This document shows, in pieces, positions 22,833 through 33,900 of a stretch of DNA of 64,000 nucleotides. The notes under the pieces are model-generated. The model saw only the letters and a list, made by a program, of their open reading frames with translations, was not told the DNA's origin and ran no database searches. The translations under genes were made by a program, and so were the position numbers. The stretch spans positions 231,003,178 to 231,067,177 of the forward strand of contig CM057009.1 of the NCBI GenBank assembly GCA_029891345.1, in the 5' to 3' direction. The DNA is from Dryococelus australis. Taxonomy: Eukaryota; Arthropoda; Insecta; Phasmatodea; Phasmatidae. Position 1 is the first letter of the stretch. Each line of letters opens with the position of its first letter.

Positions 22833-23416
22833 AATCAGTAGAGGACTGTTGCAGATCTTGGCGCAACACAATAATTTAACTAAAATTGTCGCAAATGTCT
22901 CCCTTTCAAGCAATAATTTTTCAAACTCTTTTTCAAACACGATACATCTCGTCAATCTCACCCCCAAAATCAAGATAATTTGACCCAAATTCGCATTCTC
23001 AATTAAACAGACTTTTCTTAAAAACATACTTTGTTCACTCTTTGATCAGTGGTCCATTTTCAGAGTGAATGAGCCTAAACTTATGTCAAAAAGGGTAAAT
23101 ATTTACTTTAAATTTGAAAGCCAAATCAATTAGTCAAAAATAATATCACAAGAAAAGTACGAAAATTCTTGGGATTTCATCAAAAATATGATTATTTAGC
23201 TTGAAAATGAGTATTTAAAAAACTACACACAAAGATTGAACACAAGTTGAAAATTGATTTTTATTTTGACCTTAAATATGTTTGATTTTGAGTTGCGCTT
23301 TGAAATATTTGATGGGGAATTAGAAGTTTACTGGAATTTAGCTTGAAATTGGTAGAATTTTAGTTAAATTATTGAGTTGCACCAAGATCTACAATAGACC
23401 TCTACTGATACACAAA
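22833..23416. repeat. MITE-like unit with ~55-bp imperfect inverted repeats
   Basis: Left arm about 22,833-22,888 contains ATCAGTAGAGGACTGTTGCA and AATAATTTAACTAAAATT; the inverted right arm about 23,362-23,416 reads, on its complement, ATCAGTAGAGGTCTATTGTA and the same AATAATTTAACTAAAATT. About 6 of 55 bases differ. The interior has no coding signal. It sits just right of the M2 capsid relic and could be a MITE or part of a terminal structure. Confidence 0.6.
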
Positions 23417-23439
23417 CTCCAAAACAATAACTATCAAAA

Positions 23440-24080
23440 AAACAAGATAGTAGCCTCCAGTAATATAAAACAAATGACGAACGAAACAAACCCTGGCCGG
23501 GTCCCCCGGATTTTCACATGTGGGAATCATGCTGGACGATGCTGTTTGTCTGCAGGTTTTCTCAGGGATCTCACGTTTCCCTGTCCCTTTCATTCCGGCA
23601 CTGCTCCGTTCTTACCTCAATCATTGTTATCGCCTCTCAAGACCCCGATGTTCATGTCACGAACAAAACAAACCAAGATGGTGGCTTACAGTAATGTATA
23701 AACAAATGAATAAAAAATCCAACATGGTAGTCGAAAGAAGCGGAGAAAATGTGTGCTAACATGGTGGAATGGGTACGGACAAGGGGGTTTAGCGATTATG
23801 AGTGGTGCGGGGGAAATTCCAGAAATTGAAGTTTATTAAATCATTTCTAAAACAATTTTTATTTTTATTTTTAAAATAAATTGTATACGTTTTTATTAAT
23901 TTTCTAATCCTTTTTACAATTTAAAAAATATTAATTTTGGGAATTTTTTTGGGGTTTTGATTTTTTGAATTTTTGGGGTCAAAGGTCAATATTCATAGGT
24001 CAATGTTCAATGACTTCCGAGATAGGCACCGGGGGACCAGAATGAAAGAGCATGAATAACTCCGAGCACTAGTTACCAGT
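23440..24080 (+). repeat. Dispersed repeat family R1, copy a
   Basis: Shares with other copies a CTCCAGTAA-AT-AAA block followed by CAAATGACGAACGAAA (about 23,456-23,490), an A/T-rich middle, GGGGTCAAAGGTCA at 23,975-23,988, and an end GGGGGACCAGAATGAAAGAG (about 24,031-24,050) nearly identical to copy b at about 30,555. No coding content accepted. Confidence 0.7.
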
Positions 24081-25375
24081 CCCTTACACCAGACTTCTCA
24101 TTTTCCTTCTACTCACCGTTAACCCTGCATATGTGGATTTGTCGAAAAGTATGACTTCGTGCTGTAATCGAATGAGGGAAAGATTTTCTTCGCAAATTGT
24201 TCTGACCAGAAATGTCTGTTTTGCCACCAATTTCTTCAGTCGTTTTTCGCTGCAGACCATCTCCATTTTTGTACTTTTATTTTATTCTTCATCAGTTTTC
24301 CGAACGTTCGATTTTGGCCCACTTAAAAAATTCCTTCTCGAAACCGTTCGTGACTACCTGTCGTTTGACAGTGTTGAGACCGATGTAGTGTTTCAGCCAT
24401 GCTTGTACGAATAATAGTTTCAGGTTGTTGTAGAGGACAATATAGCTTTTTTTTTTGGTTTTCGAGAGTAGTTATCAGTTTCGGATGCTTAGAGCCTGGT
24501 GGACACCAGTTGACGGGTAGAAACGGCAAGTACTTGTGAACTTCATTCATGACTACTGGGTACTCGACATCTACCTCTAGGATATATCTGGTATAACCAT
24601 CGCCTGGCACATCCATTACATCAGTGTTTGTACCGACCCACCTTAAGTTGCGTACCGAGAGCGGCTGCGACATGTTCCATCCGTACAGGTTGTTGGCATC
24701 CAGTACAGCAGGTATGTCGTTGACTTGCTTGGATTGTATGTTTCTGGCGCATATATATTGTTTGCTATTGCATAGCGTATGGCACATTGTGTCACATCAC
24801 CACGGATCCCTTCTTCAATAAACATATGAATTTCATAATCAGTGAGTAGCTGCGTGCTTACCCCTACCATCCGAAGCATGGCATGCAAAGCGAAACCTGG
24901 GCTGTTTTGACGTAGTGAGAATATACGAGCTTGTATGTGGAAACTCAGAGGTCCCTAAAGTTCTCGAAAACATCGGCCAGGATGAGCACATCTGTCGTCA
25001 GGTACAAGTTCGAATATTTTACCAGGTTCGCACAGTGGAACATTTGCCATACCAACTGGGCATGCAATAAATCTTCGGCAGTGATGTGGATGCTGGTCAG
25101 CCGGTTGTGGAATGTTTCTCTCGAGGGCAACTGCGGCCCTTTCAACTTCTCCCAACTATTGACGTAATCGTATGGAAACACGCCTTTGCGTGAGAAGAGT
25201 GGCAGTTTGTTAGGCCCAAAGAACTTCTGCGTATTTGTTAATTTTGAAGGTGGCAGGTACTCGGCCAGGGATACTAGACTGCGGGCAATGAGAATGTAAC
25301 GACAAACTGCAACAAACATTTGTCTCCCAGCTGCTTAAAAAATGGGATCATTTTCTCACCATACTGCATTGGCGA
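24075..25375 (-). pseudogene. polB: M3: protein-primed DNA polymerase B, central part
   Basis: Seen on the minus strand, from high to low coordinate: SLAEYLPPSKL (about 25,250-25,285), GVFPYDYVNSWEKLKGPQLP (about 25,125-25,185), YSNLYLTTDVLILADVFENF (about 24,950-25,010, the block ending in the late exonuclease/TPR1 region), TDYEIHMFIEEGIRGDV, DANNLYGWNMSQPL (about 24,663-24,705; motif A with its aspartate kept), YTRYILEVDVEYP (about 24,555-24,595), SKHPKLITTLENQKKKLYCP and RLKKLVAKQTF, ending with LFDKSTYAGLTV. Motif B and motif C regions are missing or lost. Balanced base composition sets it apart from the M2 polymerase. The 5' third is absent, cut off near 25,375 by AT-rich sequence. Frame changes are frequent. 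Family certain, function lost. Confidence 0.92.
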
Positions 25376-25925
25376 CTAATAATTTAACCTGGAGACTTTG
25401 ACGTTGAATGTAAAAATTGGTCAAAAATCCTTAAAAAATTTACTATAAAAATATAAAAAATTAAATATAGTATTGTTAGAAATTATTTCTTTAAAAATTT
25501 TTTGTAAGCTATCATTTCCAAAGCTACCCCACAGTTCCATGTCCAGCAGACGACTGATGGCTCCTCCAGTCAATCACATTGTTTTAACATTCCCCTCCCC
25601 TACCAATGTTTAGCATTGGTTAATTAGTTGACAGGACTCCACCCCTCTCACCATTGCTCATTCTGTCGAATGCATTTCACCCACCATTTTGGTTTATGTG
25701 TTTGTCATTTGTTTACGATTTTCAACAAATAGGTGGCACTGATGACTCCAATGCACATGTTAGATCTGGATGACCTTCACCTTGATCTCACATATGTGAC
25801 CTTGACAATGTGCCCATGACGTGGAAAATCCAAAAAATTTCAAAAGAGAGTATTTACATATTAAAAATGTATTCAAGACTGGTGTTTATCAATCTTTTGA
25901 TCAATTGAGCATTATTTATATCAAT
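25376..25925. other. Non-coding, with fragments related to nearby repeats
   Basis: An AT-rich start, then CCAATGTTTAGCATTGG (about 25,600), which resembles the CCAATG-CATTGG motifs of the array at 29.15-29.99 kb, and GACCTTCACCTTGATCTCAC-type sequence near 25,770 that recalls the complement of repeat family R1. No gene seen. Confidence 0.5.
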
Positions 25926-26560
25926 GAGCACTGCGATCAGCACCACAATCAGCAATTAATTAAGCTCCACATCAGCAGTGCAATCAGCACCACAATCAGA
26001 AACACATGTACCAATATTTCCATCAATATTTCGAATGATTTCCATTAATGTTTCGCAATATTTCTATCACTATTTCTATCTTTCCGTTAATCTTTCTAAC
26101 TTTTCACATATCTTTCAAAATATGTCCATCAATGTTTCAACCTATTATCAATATGTCGCAATCAGCACTACATGCTCCACAATCAGCACACTATGCACCA
26201 CAATCAGCATACCATGCACCACAATAAGCACCGCAAGCACCACAGTCAGTACAACAATCTTTCAATCTTTCCATCAATATTTCAACCTTACCATCAATAT
26301 TTCGCCATCTTTCACAATCTTTCGCAATATTTCCATCAATATTTCAATCCTCTCATCAATCTTTCAATCTCCCCACCTGTATTTCGTAAACAGCATCACA
26401 ATCAGCTTCACATACACAATAATTAGCACCACAATCAGCACCTCAAGCTTTTAATCTTAACACCTATATTTCAACCTTCCCATCAATCTTTCGCAATCTT
26501 TCCATCAACCTTTTACAATCTCTGCATCAGTCTTTCGCAATTTTTCAATCAATCTGCAAT
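25926..26560. repeat. Degenerate low-complexity array (AGCACCACAATC and TTCCATCAATATTTC units)
   Basis: Two unit types alternate: AGCACCACAATC-like and CTTTCCATCAATATTTCAAC-like, each repeated many times with variation. Frames of up to about 158 codons (S, T, I, F-rich) are by-products. The first unit resembles the array at 6.74-7.75 kb. Confidence 0.75.
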
Positions 26561-26889
26561 CAATATTCAAGCCACTGGTTTGTCATCTGTCTCTATCCAT
26601 ACATATTAAATAAACCATTCACAAACTGTCTCCAAAATTTGTACATGTCGACAGAATTAATGTTTTGTATACAGTAAGCCATTCATGCATTTTTGTACTA
26701 AAGTCTTTATTAACGTTCTATAAACAGATATTTCCATTAATAGTCCAGAGATCATAGAAACACTCAGAAGTTGCGAAGGATAAATGGATATGACACATTA
26801 AAAAAAATTATTTTATTATAATAATTTATTATTATTTTCTAATTACAATTTCAGAAGAAATCAGTTCATCACATCATGCTATATATCCC

Positions 26890-27720
26890 CACCCCTTCAG
26901 TTTACAAATGATTGGAGATATTTCATCGAAGAATCTCAGATCACCACATTTTTGAAAGTCAATCAAATATCTGAGTCTATCAGCAAGTTCATTAGGGTGT
27001 TTGGGAAATAGGTAACCAGTTTTCTCGCAGTCTTCTGCTTTCTTCGTGTCACTTGTTGCACCAACTGTGTGTGGAGGAGTGTGTCAGTGCATCGAGAAAA
27101 TTTCCATCATCATCTTCAGCACTATCGCAGTCTTCATGTTCATTTTCATCAATGCTTTCTTCATGGTCATCTTCACCTCCTGTTTCGTAGTCTATACAAA
27201 ATTTGCTTTTCTTTGAAGTAGGAGTTGTACGCACATATGTATTTATAACCGAGAACCATTTACTTTGAAGTTTTTAGACTTTATGTGGATTTATTGCATG
27301 TGTCCATTCCATACAAATCGACTCTCCTTCACTCATTCCGACTTTAGCATTAACTATCTCATCATAATCGTCTGTCGAATCGGTACCCATCGATGCAGCA
27401 AGAGGTATTGGTGGCAACATTTGGTGACTCCCAGTAGACGAATCCTTGCAGATCTCGGCATACTCTTTCAATGTATCGCATTGCACAAACTGCATGGTGC
27501 CAATGTCGTAATGCTTCTTCGCGCGAAAAGGACTCTTCGTACAGGCTGTTATCTCATGCCGAAAAGCATTTTCACAATAGGTGAAAATTCGATTGCAGAA
27601 TCGGCACTGGTGACAACCAATTAGCGATATTATAGGTTGCGGCTCCATGATCGCTGAGGTCAAAGGTAGGCCTTCGTATTTGCAATTCATCTTCGTGGAA
27701 TGATGAGAGAGCACTTCCAA
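26890..27720 (-). pseudogene. M3: zinc-finger protein ending in the Polinton NELxDRLRxL domain
   Basis: Seen on the minus strand: a C2H2/C2HC-like finger CRFCNRIFTYCENAFRHEIT plus a following AC (about 27,575-27,640), very like CKYCNKTFTYANIARRH at 4.67 kb; a second remnant FVQCDTLKEYAEIC; after a stop an acidic stretch GGEDDHEESIDENEHEDCDS (about 27,120-27,185); and past more stops PKHPNELADRLRYLIDFQK and RFFDEISPIICKLKGWGYI (about 26,893-26,990). The last block aligns in order with the C-terminal blocks of the unknown protein at 1.47 and 37.30 kb. Fingers and this domain on one strand within 800 bp suggest one protein, but two adjacent genes cannot be excluded. Function unknown. Confidence 0.52.
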
Positions 27721-28138
27721 ATCTTAATGTCACAGCGTCAGAACTATAACAGTAATTTTTTGTCTATATAAATGTGGATATTTTTACAGCAAAGAGCCTA
27801 GCTTGTGTCCACAAAAGGCCTTCCACTATAAAATTAATATGTAAAAAATATAAGGGAGCACTCTGGAAAAAACTCACATCATATTCACACCATAATAAAT
27901 CATTCTTACAGCTGAATAATGGGACTTAAGTTCGCCAGGAAGACAAAAACCACATAAATGCCTGCAATTCATAGAATACGAGATCAGTATGCTCCGAGGA
28001 AGCATTACGCTAACAACTAAAATTTCAAAGTTTCTCCATGTCCTCGGTATAAAAGTAACTCGTCATGGCAGACTACATTCTCTGCAAAGATCGGCACCTA
28101 GAATTATAAAATAAACTCGGTCAAATTGAAATGCACTG

Positions 28139-29075
28139 TTACGAACCATGTCGCAGTACTTGGGCATTGTACAGTGTGCATAGACCATTTTTACACACTT
28201 GAAGACTTGAGGCGCACGTCTCTACCAGCTGTATGAACGGTGGGCATTGGCGATACCTGTAGAGATTCACAATGTCCATACCGGCAAGACACAAACTGTG
28301 CATCATCGACTCTTGGGGATTAACGTACATTGTATGTCCCAGTACGGCATAATTAGATCGTCCCACCTAAGTCCGTGCATGTGGAGGTGGTATGCCTGCT
28401 GCATGGTGAAGTCGAGGTGCTTACATTGACATGGTGTTAAAAACATAAACACTTTGGTTTGTTTGTCGACATCGCTGTACGAGATGACAATCTGCTTTAT
28501 GGTGCAAGAATACAGCACACGAAACCCTTGGAAGATGCAAAATGTTTTACAAATCTTCAGGTACCGACACTAAATTTTTTTTAACAAAGTCAGCTAACAC
28601 TGTGACCTGGGTTTGCTTCCTCGTAGAAGCAGTTATCCAGTAGAAAACTTGCATGGGGTGGGCATTGCGAGGCCATATTCTGCAGGTATGGGTTGAGCGT
28701 AGAAACCTTGCATGAGGTCAGGCGTCGTAAGGACATCTTCTGTATGTACAGATTGTGCGTTGAAACCTTTTATGGGGACGGGTGCTACCAGGGCTGCTTG
28801 GCAGGCCTTGCACCAGCCTCTATGGTGCGGCATGCTAGGAACCGAGGAACACCCCTCGAAACACTCCTTGAATGGGAGGCAGTACCATATGTCATCACCA
28901 GTTGAAGGTAGGTCGGCAAACATTTGAATATGGCCGAAATTTTGTACAGTACGTACATCAGCAGAAACTCTTTCGGCAGGTATATCAACTCATCCCATTT
29001 GTCCACGGCACTAAGCGAACGCACTCTTCCAAATTCCAAAATGGCCGATAGGATTTTATGACAGCTTACATGCAT
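28139..29075 (-). pseudogene. M3: possible decayed coding region, unrecognised
   Basis: Overlapping minus-strand frames give VLYSCTIKQIVISYSDVDKQ, HLHMHGLRWDDLIMPYW and MMHSLCLAGMDIVNLYRYRQ, and higher up WDELIYLPKEFLLMYVLYKI. These have balanced, protein-like composition, lie on the strand of the other M3 genes, and overlap in a way typical of frameshifts. I recognise no family. The plus-strand frames over the same DNA look like shadows. Confidence 0.33.
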
Positions 29076-29149
29076 ACATTTCTGAGAGCAAGATACAACT
29101 TTACCCAGAGTCCCTCAGGAATGCATCTTATAAAGTCACAGTTTAAATG

Positions 29150-29990
29150 GAATGGAGGCTTGCCGACTAAAGAGTCAATGGGAATCATTGGCAGAGGTGA
29201 AATGTAAATATTGAAAGCTTGCTGACAGTCGAACAGAAGTGAGTAAGTAGCCAATGAGGAACAAGGGGGGGGGGGTGGAATGGTGGCATTTGATTGGTCT
29301 CAACGAATGTTTCTGAAGACACCTGAGTATTCGGCCAATGGGAAAATAGGGGAGGGGTCGAGCGGAGGTGATGAATGCTTGCCGACTAATAAGCCATTGC
29401 GAAGCATTGGTGGAGTAATTAGTCAATGCTAATCATTGGCGGAGATGGTGCGAACAAATCTGATTGGCAGAACGAATGTTTCCGAAGACACATGAGAAAA
29501 AATAGCCAATGAGAAGCATTGTTGGGGGGTATTAGTGGAGGGAATGGAGTGGACGGAAGTACGTAATTAATCACTGGGAAGCATAGGGGTGAAATGAACA
29601 GAGGGGGTAGTTGAGATGTCAAATATATTCCAAGGCCAGAGAGGAAGGTGGTCGAAGGTAAGAGACAAAATCTAAAACAAATGATGATCGAAAAAAAATG
29701 GCTGCCATCTGGTGGATACAATAATACACTAGTGCAACCTAGGTGATACAAACAAATGACGCTTACCAATATGGCATCGAACGTAAGTGAGAGCATACCA
29801 AGATGTTGTCGAACAAAGGTAAGTAATCAGTGGAAGAACATGGACTAATTGTCCGAACAAAAGTGAGAGCATACCAATATGACGTCGAATGAGCCTAACA
29901 AGATGGCATCGACTGGAGGTGAGTATACAGTGGAATAAAGGTGACTAATTGGGTGAACGCAGGTGAGAGCTACTAATATGCAGCCGAATG
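29150..29990. repeat. Decayed array with CCAATG...CATTGG units
   Basis: Imperfect repeats of segments such as GCCAATGGGAA, GAAGCATTGGTGGAG and GTCAATGCTAATCATTGGCG, and later GTGAGAGCATACCAATATG (three or more times, about 29,860-30,010). Spacing varies from about 60 to 150 bp. CCAATG and CATTGG are inverse of each other, so the core can pair. Minus-strand frames here are artefacts. Confidence 0.6.
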
Positions 29991-30620
29991 TGAAAGCATA
30001 CCAATATGTCTTTCGAACGAAAGTGAAACAGACAGCATTGTATATAAGTTTTTAGAAATATTTTTTTTATTTACTAAACCATTTTTTAAATAAATTCTTA
30101 TAATAAAATAATTACCAATAAAATAAAATTTATAAAATTTTTACCATAATAAATTGTTTTATGAATTTTTAAACTCTTTTTTTAATTAAATGATTAATAA
30201 TACCATTTTTTAAAAAAGATTATCCTATTTATATAATTTTTTATATTGGAATTTTCATAAAAAATTTTGTAAATTTAAAATATATTTCTATAAAATATTG
30301 GTTATCATTTTTCATAATTTTTAATGGGATTTTGTTTCTGTTTTTTGGAGTCGAAGGTAAAATGTCATGGGTCAGAGGTTAAGCGCCAAAGGTCAAATGT
30401 CAATGGTCATGGGGCACTCGCTTCCAAGATGGCGGACATTCCCTTGCAAATCAGACACAATTTTTCTACTACTCCAAGGTCATCGTAAGGGGTTCAAGGT
30501 CAAATGTCAAAGTCAATGTCACCTACATCCAACATGGTGGACAAGATGGCCGCTGGGGGACCGGAATGACAGAGCATGAACAGCTCCGACGCTCTGATTC
30601 CCCATCCCGTTGTACCAAAA
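29690..30620 (+). repeat. Dispersed repeat family R1, copy b
   Basis: Contains ATGGCTGCCATCTGGTGGAT-type start, ACAAACAAATGACG, an A/T-rich middle (30,050-30,330), several GGTCAA/GTCAATG motifs (30,350-30,520), AAGATGGCGGAC, and ends with GGGGGACCGGAATGACAGAG (about 30,555-30,575), closely matching copy a. Overlaps the array to its left, which may be part of the family. Confidence 0.68.
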
Positions 30621-30873
30621 CAAACTTTTTACTTTTACTAAAATATTGTGTATTTCTTAAAATTTGTTTGTGCTGTCCTTTCATATTTTATATGTTAGGA
30701 TTGTATGTCTTGACTGGCGAGGTTATCAGGAACCATACTATGCTTACAGCTTTACTCGAGGCCGGAAGGTAGTCGGTTTTAAGTTACTCAGACAATCATT
30801 ACTCATAAAAACACTCACGAACAATCGTCATGAATTAAAACAGGCAACTCGATGAATTAAAATTTCTAAAGTA

Positions 30874-30875
<2 letters not shown>

Positions 30876-30947
<72 letters not shown>
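30876..30947. repeat. (TA)n microsatellite
   Basis: About 36 uninterrupted AT dinucleotides, self-complementary, flanked by unrelated sequence. Confidence 0.95.
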
Positions 30948-30952
<5 letters not shown>

Positions 30953-31296
30953 TAAACTGGTGCTAATTGAGAAGTTGAAAGAGAGAGAGGGAAAAATATA
31001 AATGGCAAGAAGGAGAGAGAGAGAAAGGAATACATAGTTCTGCATCGTTTCGTAAAAGTCGATGAACAGTGGAATATAAAAAATTGCTTAGTTCTTAAAT
31101 TGTTCGTAAAATTTCCCCGCCAATTGTATTATAAATAGAAAAGATGGATACTGCATACATGTAATGTCAAGTCGCTCTGCCTGATAAAAAATACCGAATT
31201 TTAAATAGAATAATTAAAATTCAATTTGGCATACACTGTGTCTGCTCCTTAGAAGCATACGTATATGTTCGTGTGGTTAGTGGACGTAACCATTTA

Positions 31297-31331
31297 GCTC
31301 ATTTGGGTATTACTGCAATCCCAAAATGAGC
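31297..31331. repeat. Short hairpin
   Basis: GCTCATTTGGG and CCCAAAATGAGC pair with one bulged base around a 12-nt loop. Isolated; no element or gene attached. Confidence 0.4.
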
Positions 31332-31504
31332 CAAATAGGGTTCCCCGGATATTCCGAGGCCTGCCGAGCATTTCCGAGTCGAGCCGAAGACTCCCAGTCA
31401 CAGCCGCACACTCCCATTTAAAATACATTGCGCCAGTAGTTCCATGTATACACTGCTTACCATATTTTACTGCACAGTATTAACTTCAGAATTTTTGTTT
31501 TTAG

Positions 31505-31860
31505 ATCCACAGGCCCGATGCTGGCCGTCAGAACACAATGCGCACACCCGAATTTCAGGATGAGGTTTTGGAGCAGGTTGAGAACAATCAATCAACAATC
31601 TCCCAACATATTGCCACAAAAAACGCATTTTTACAACATGGATGTTTGATGGGTGTGACATGAACAACACATTCATCCATTTCATCAGCATGAGTGCAAA
31701 TACTCAAACCGAACGAATATAATTGTCGGGTTGAGGTTTAGACAATGGTACCCGCAGAGTTGTTTGAAAGATTCTTGCAATGGGGGTGAATGACTAAGTG
31801 TAATATTTTAAACATACGCAAGCAAGAAGATTTTGGAAACGTCTACTGCAAGGGTGTGGG
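31505..31860 (+). pseudogene. Mariner/IS630-type transposase, N-terminal helix-turn-helix remnant
   Basis: Seen on the plus strand: MRTPEFQDEVLEQVENNQST followed by ISQHIATK, resembling the start of the second helix-turn-helix of Tc1/mariner-like transposases (RTPExExxVLxxVExxPSxSxRxIA). After a frame change come short stretches like HPFHQ and a final RFRQW that agree in position with the usual HPYHxxR...FCQW region. No DDE catalytic block remains. It ends at the inverted copy c of repeat R1. Confidence 0.42.
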
Positions 31861-32200
31861 GCATCAGAGCGCAGGAACCGGGCCGACCGCCTTGTTGTTA
31901 CGCCCGTCTGCCATCATGGATTCCTTTTACCTAGATATTGAGCTTTGACCTTGACCTGCTGACATTTGACCCCAAAATTTCAAAAGACGAAAAAAAAAAC
32001 TTCTAAAAAAATCACAAGAAATTTAGTAAATTACTTAAAAGTGATGTCGAATTATTTTTAAACGGTTTGAAAATATTTAAATTATTTCAAAATAATTTAA
32101 AACAATTAAAAATCTAGTCTGCTAGCAGCCATTTTCTCTAACAATTTCCATTTTTCCTTTAAATTTCCCTTTTTCCTAAAAAAAATTCTAAAAATAATCA
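31861..32200 (-). repeat. Dispersed repeat family R1, copy c (inverted, 3' part)
   Basis: On the minus strand it reads TTTTGGGGTCAAATGTCAGC, GGTCAAGGTCAAAGCTCAA, GATGGCAGACGGGCGTAACA and CTCTGATGCCCCACACCCTT, the same order as copy d (41,540-42,425), which has ATGGGGCGTAACAACATGGC and TCCGACGCCCCACCCCCTTG. Only the 3' third is present. Confidence 0.7.
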
Positions 32201-32219
32201 GTAGTAGGGGCGTGTGCAT

Positions 32220-32460
32220 CCTTAATAGAAAGGGATGCCACCTTCGATTAATCGTATTAGCTCTTTGATATCAATTTAATCGGATTATTTCTTAATCCGA
32301 TTTTAAGCCAATAAAAATAATTAATCCGATTTAATCCGATGGGATTAATTCTTAAGCCAATATTTATCCCATAAAATGTGATCAAAGAAATTCGATCAAA
32401 TTTTTTGATGAAAAAGTTTGATCAAATTTATTTGATGGATTTTGTGTGTATGTAGTTTTG
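32220..32460. repeat. Short self-complementary repeats (TTAATCCGATT, TTTGATCAAA types)
   Basis: At least five variants of TTAATCCGATT or its complement in 120 bp, then several of TTTGATCAAATTT. The stretch can fold in many ways. No gene. Confidence 0.55.
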
Positions 32461-32999
32461 TGTACTTAATTTTCTTTCTTTCTTTGGGTGGGGAGTATCT
32501 CTGGTACGTCCTCACCCTTTAAGCTCCGGTGTACTGAGGTGTGGTGTGTTGGGGAAGGGGTGTGAATAGGACAGCAATGTTGTCAGCACGACGACTTGCA
32601 CTCGACTGATGTGTGATGTGCTGGGGAAGGGAATGTGTGTATGTATATATGTGTGTGTGTGTTGAGTTTGGTGCAAAAGTGGAAAAAGTGTTATGTCACT
32701 TTGTTGGGAGATAGGGACTTTGAATGATAGTATTTATGTTCTGTATGTTACGATTATTCCAAATGAATAAGATCAGTGATGAATTACACGAGAGAAACGT
32801 AGGAGTTTTAAAATGTCGCACAAGAAAAACGAATGACAGAGCTCAGCTATGTAAAGAAATAAAATTATTTTAATATATGTTCATTGGGTTCGGGAGATCA
32901 CGGAATGGATGTTTTAGAGATGCCACATTTTATTTAAAATGAAATATACCCGGTCTGATTAGATATGAATTTCGAAATTAATTAAAAGGCAAACAAACA

Positions 33000-33900
33000 C
33001 AGGTACGTGATTTTCGTGATGCCTGTCAGTTCTACACAAACCTTAAATGATTTTAAAACGCTTCCATCCAGCTGCAAGGTCAGTCAAAGAATAATTTATA
33101 GACGTGGAGCTTTCGGCCGAGTTGGAAATACGGGAAAGAGATTTTAACACACAACTACATAAATGTATACAAATTCTGTTTACAAATTAATACTTCCCTA
33201 GAAAACTCGTTTACCACCCATTCTGATAAATCAAAGATGAAATAAAGCACATGTCCAAAATACGCAAACTTACTAAAGAACTGATTGAATAAACTACAAC
33301 AGACAGCTTTTCACAACACAGAAGGATTTAGCACTTCCACTTAACATGGAAAATTAAAGATTTCCAAAGTCGCATTTTGAATTATACGTAAAACATATCC
33401 TATTTCCCTACGAATTAAATTTTAACCAGACACAATAGCGTAATAAACATACACATATGTCTCCCTCCCATTTGTACACACACCTTAAAAGAATTTATAA
33501 TATGTCTGTTTGTTGTGGAGTCTTATGTAGGAATGAGTTCAGCATAGCAGATATGTCGACTTATGAGCTGTGTGTCGAGAGCCTGATTATATACGTGGAT
33601 CGCAGTCGGCATCTGGCAGGCAATTGAGTTGAAATTACGAGAAATAGACGTAAATGAAGGAAACATTTTAAATGTTTATGGAATAGCAATTAAGCGTGAA
33701 GAGAGTTAAACACACAACTATGTGAATTGATAAAACTTATGTTTACGACGAACATAATAATACACATATTTCATTTACCAGGGAAAAATTAATTACTCGC
33801 ATTATTTAGCGATGTATCCAGAGAACTGGTTTACCACAGTGATTAAATGTTCGTATTAAGAAGAAGACTAACACAAATGCAGTACAATGATCCGGTCTTA
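33000..33900. repeat. Diverged tandem duplication, unit ~580-620 bp
   Basis: AACACACAACTACATAAATG followed by TTTAC (about 33,150) recurs as AACACACAACTATGTGAATT followed by TTTAC (about 33,710); AGAAAACTCGTTTACCACCC (about 33,200) recurs as AGAGAACTGGTTTACCACAG (about 33,823). Surroundings match weakly. Non-coding. Confidence 0.4.

Noticed and set aside
25978..26454. Open frame of 158 codons, S/T/I/F-rich
   Set aside because: It is the translation of a degenerate tandem repeat; overlapping frames show the same periodic composition.
29419..29796. Minus-strand open frame of 125 codons, hydrophobic
   Set aside because: Lies within the CCAATG/CATTGG array, with no motif and repeat-driven composition.
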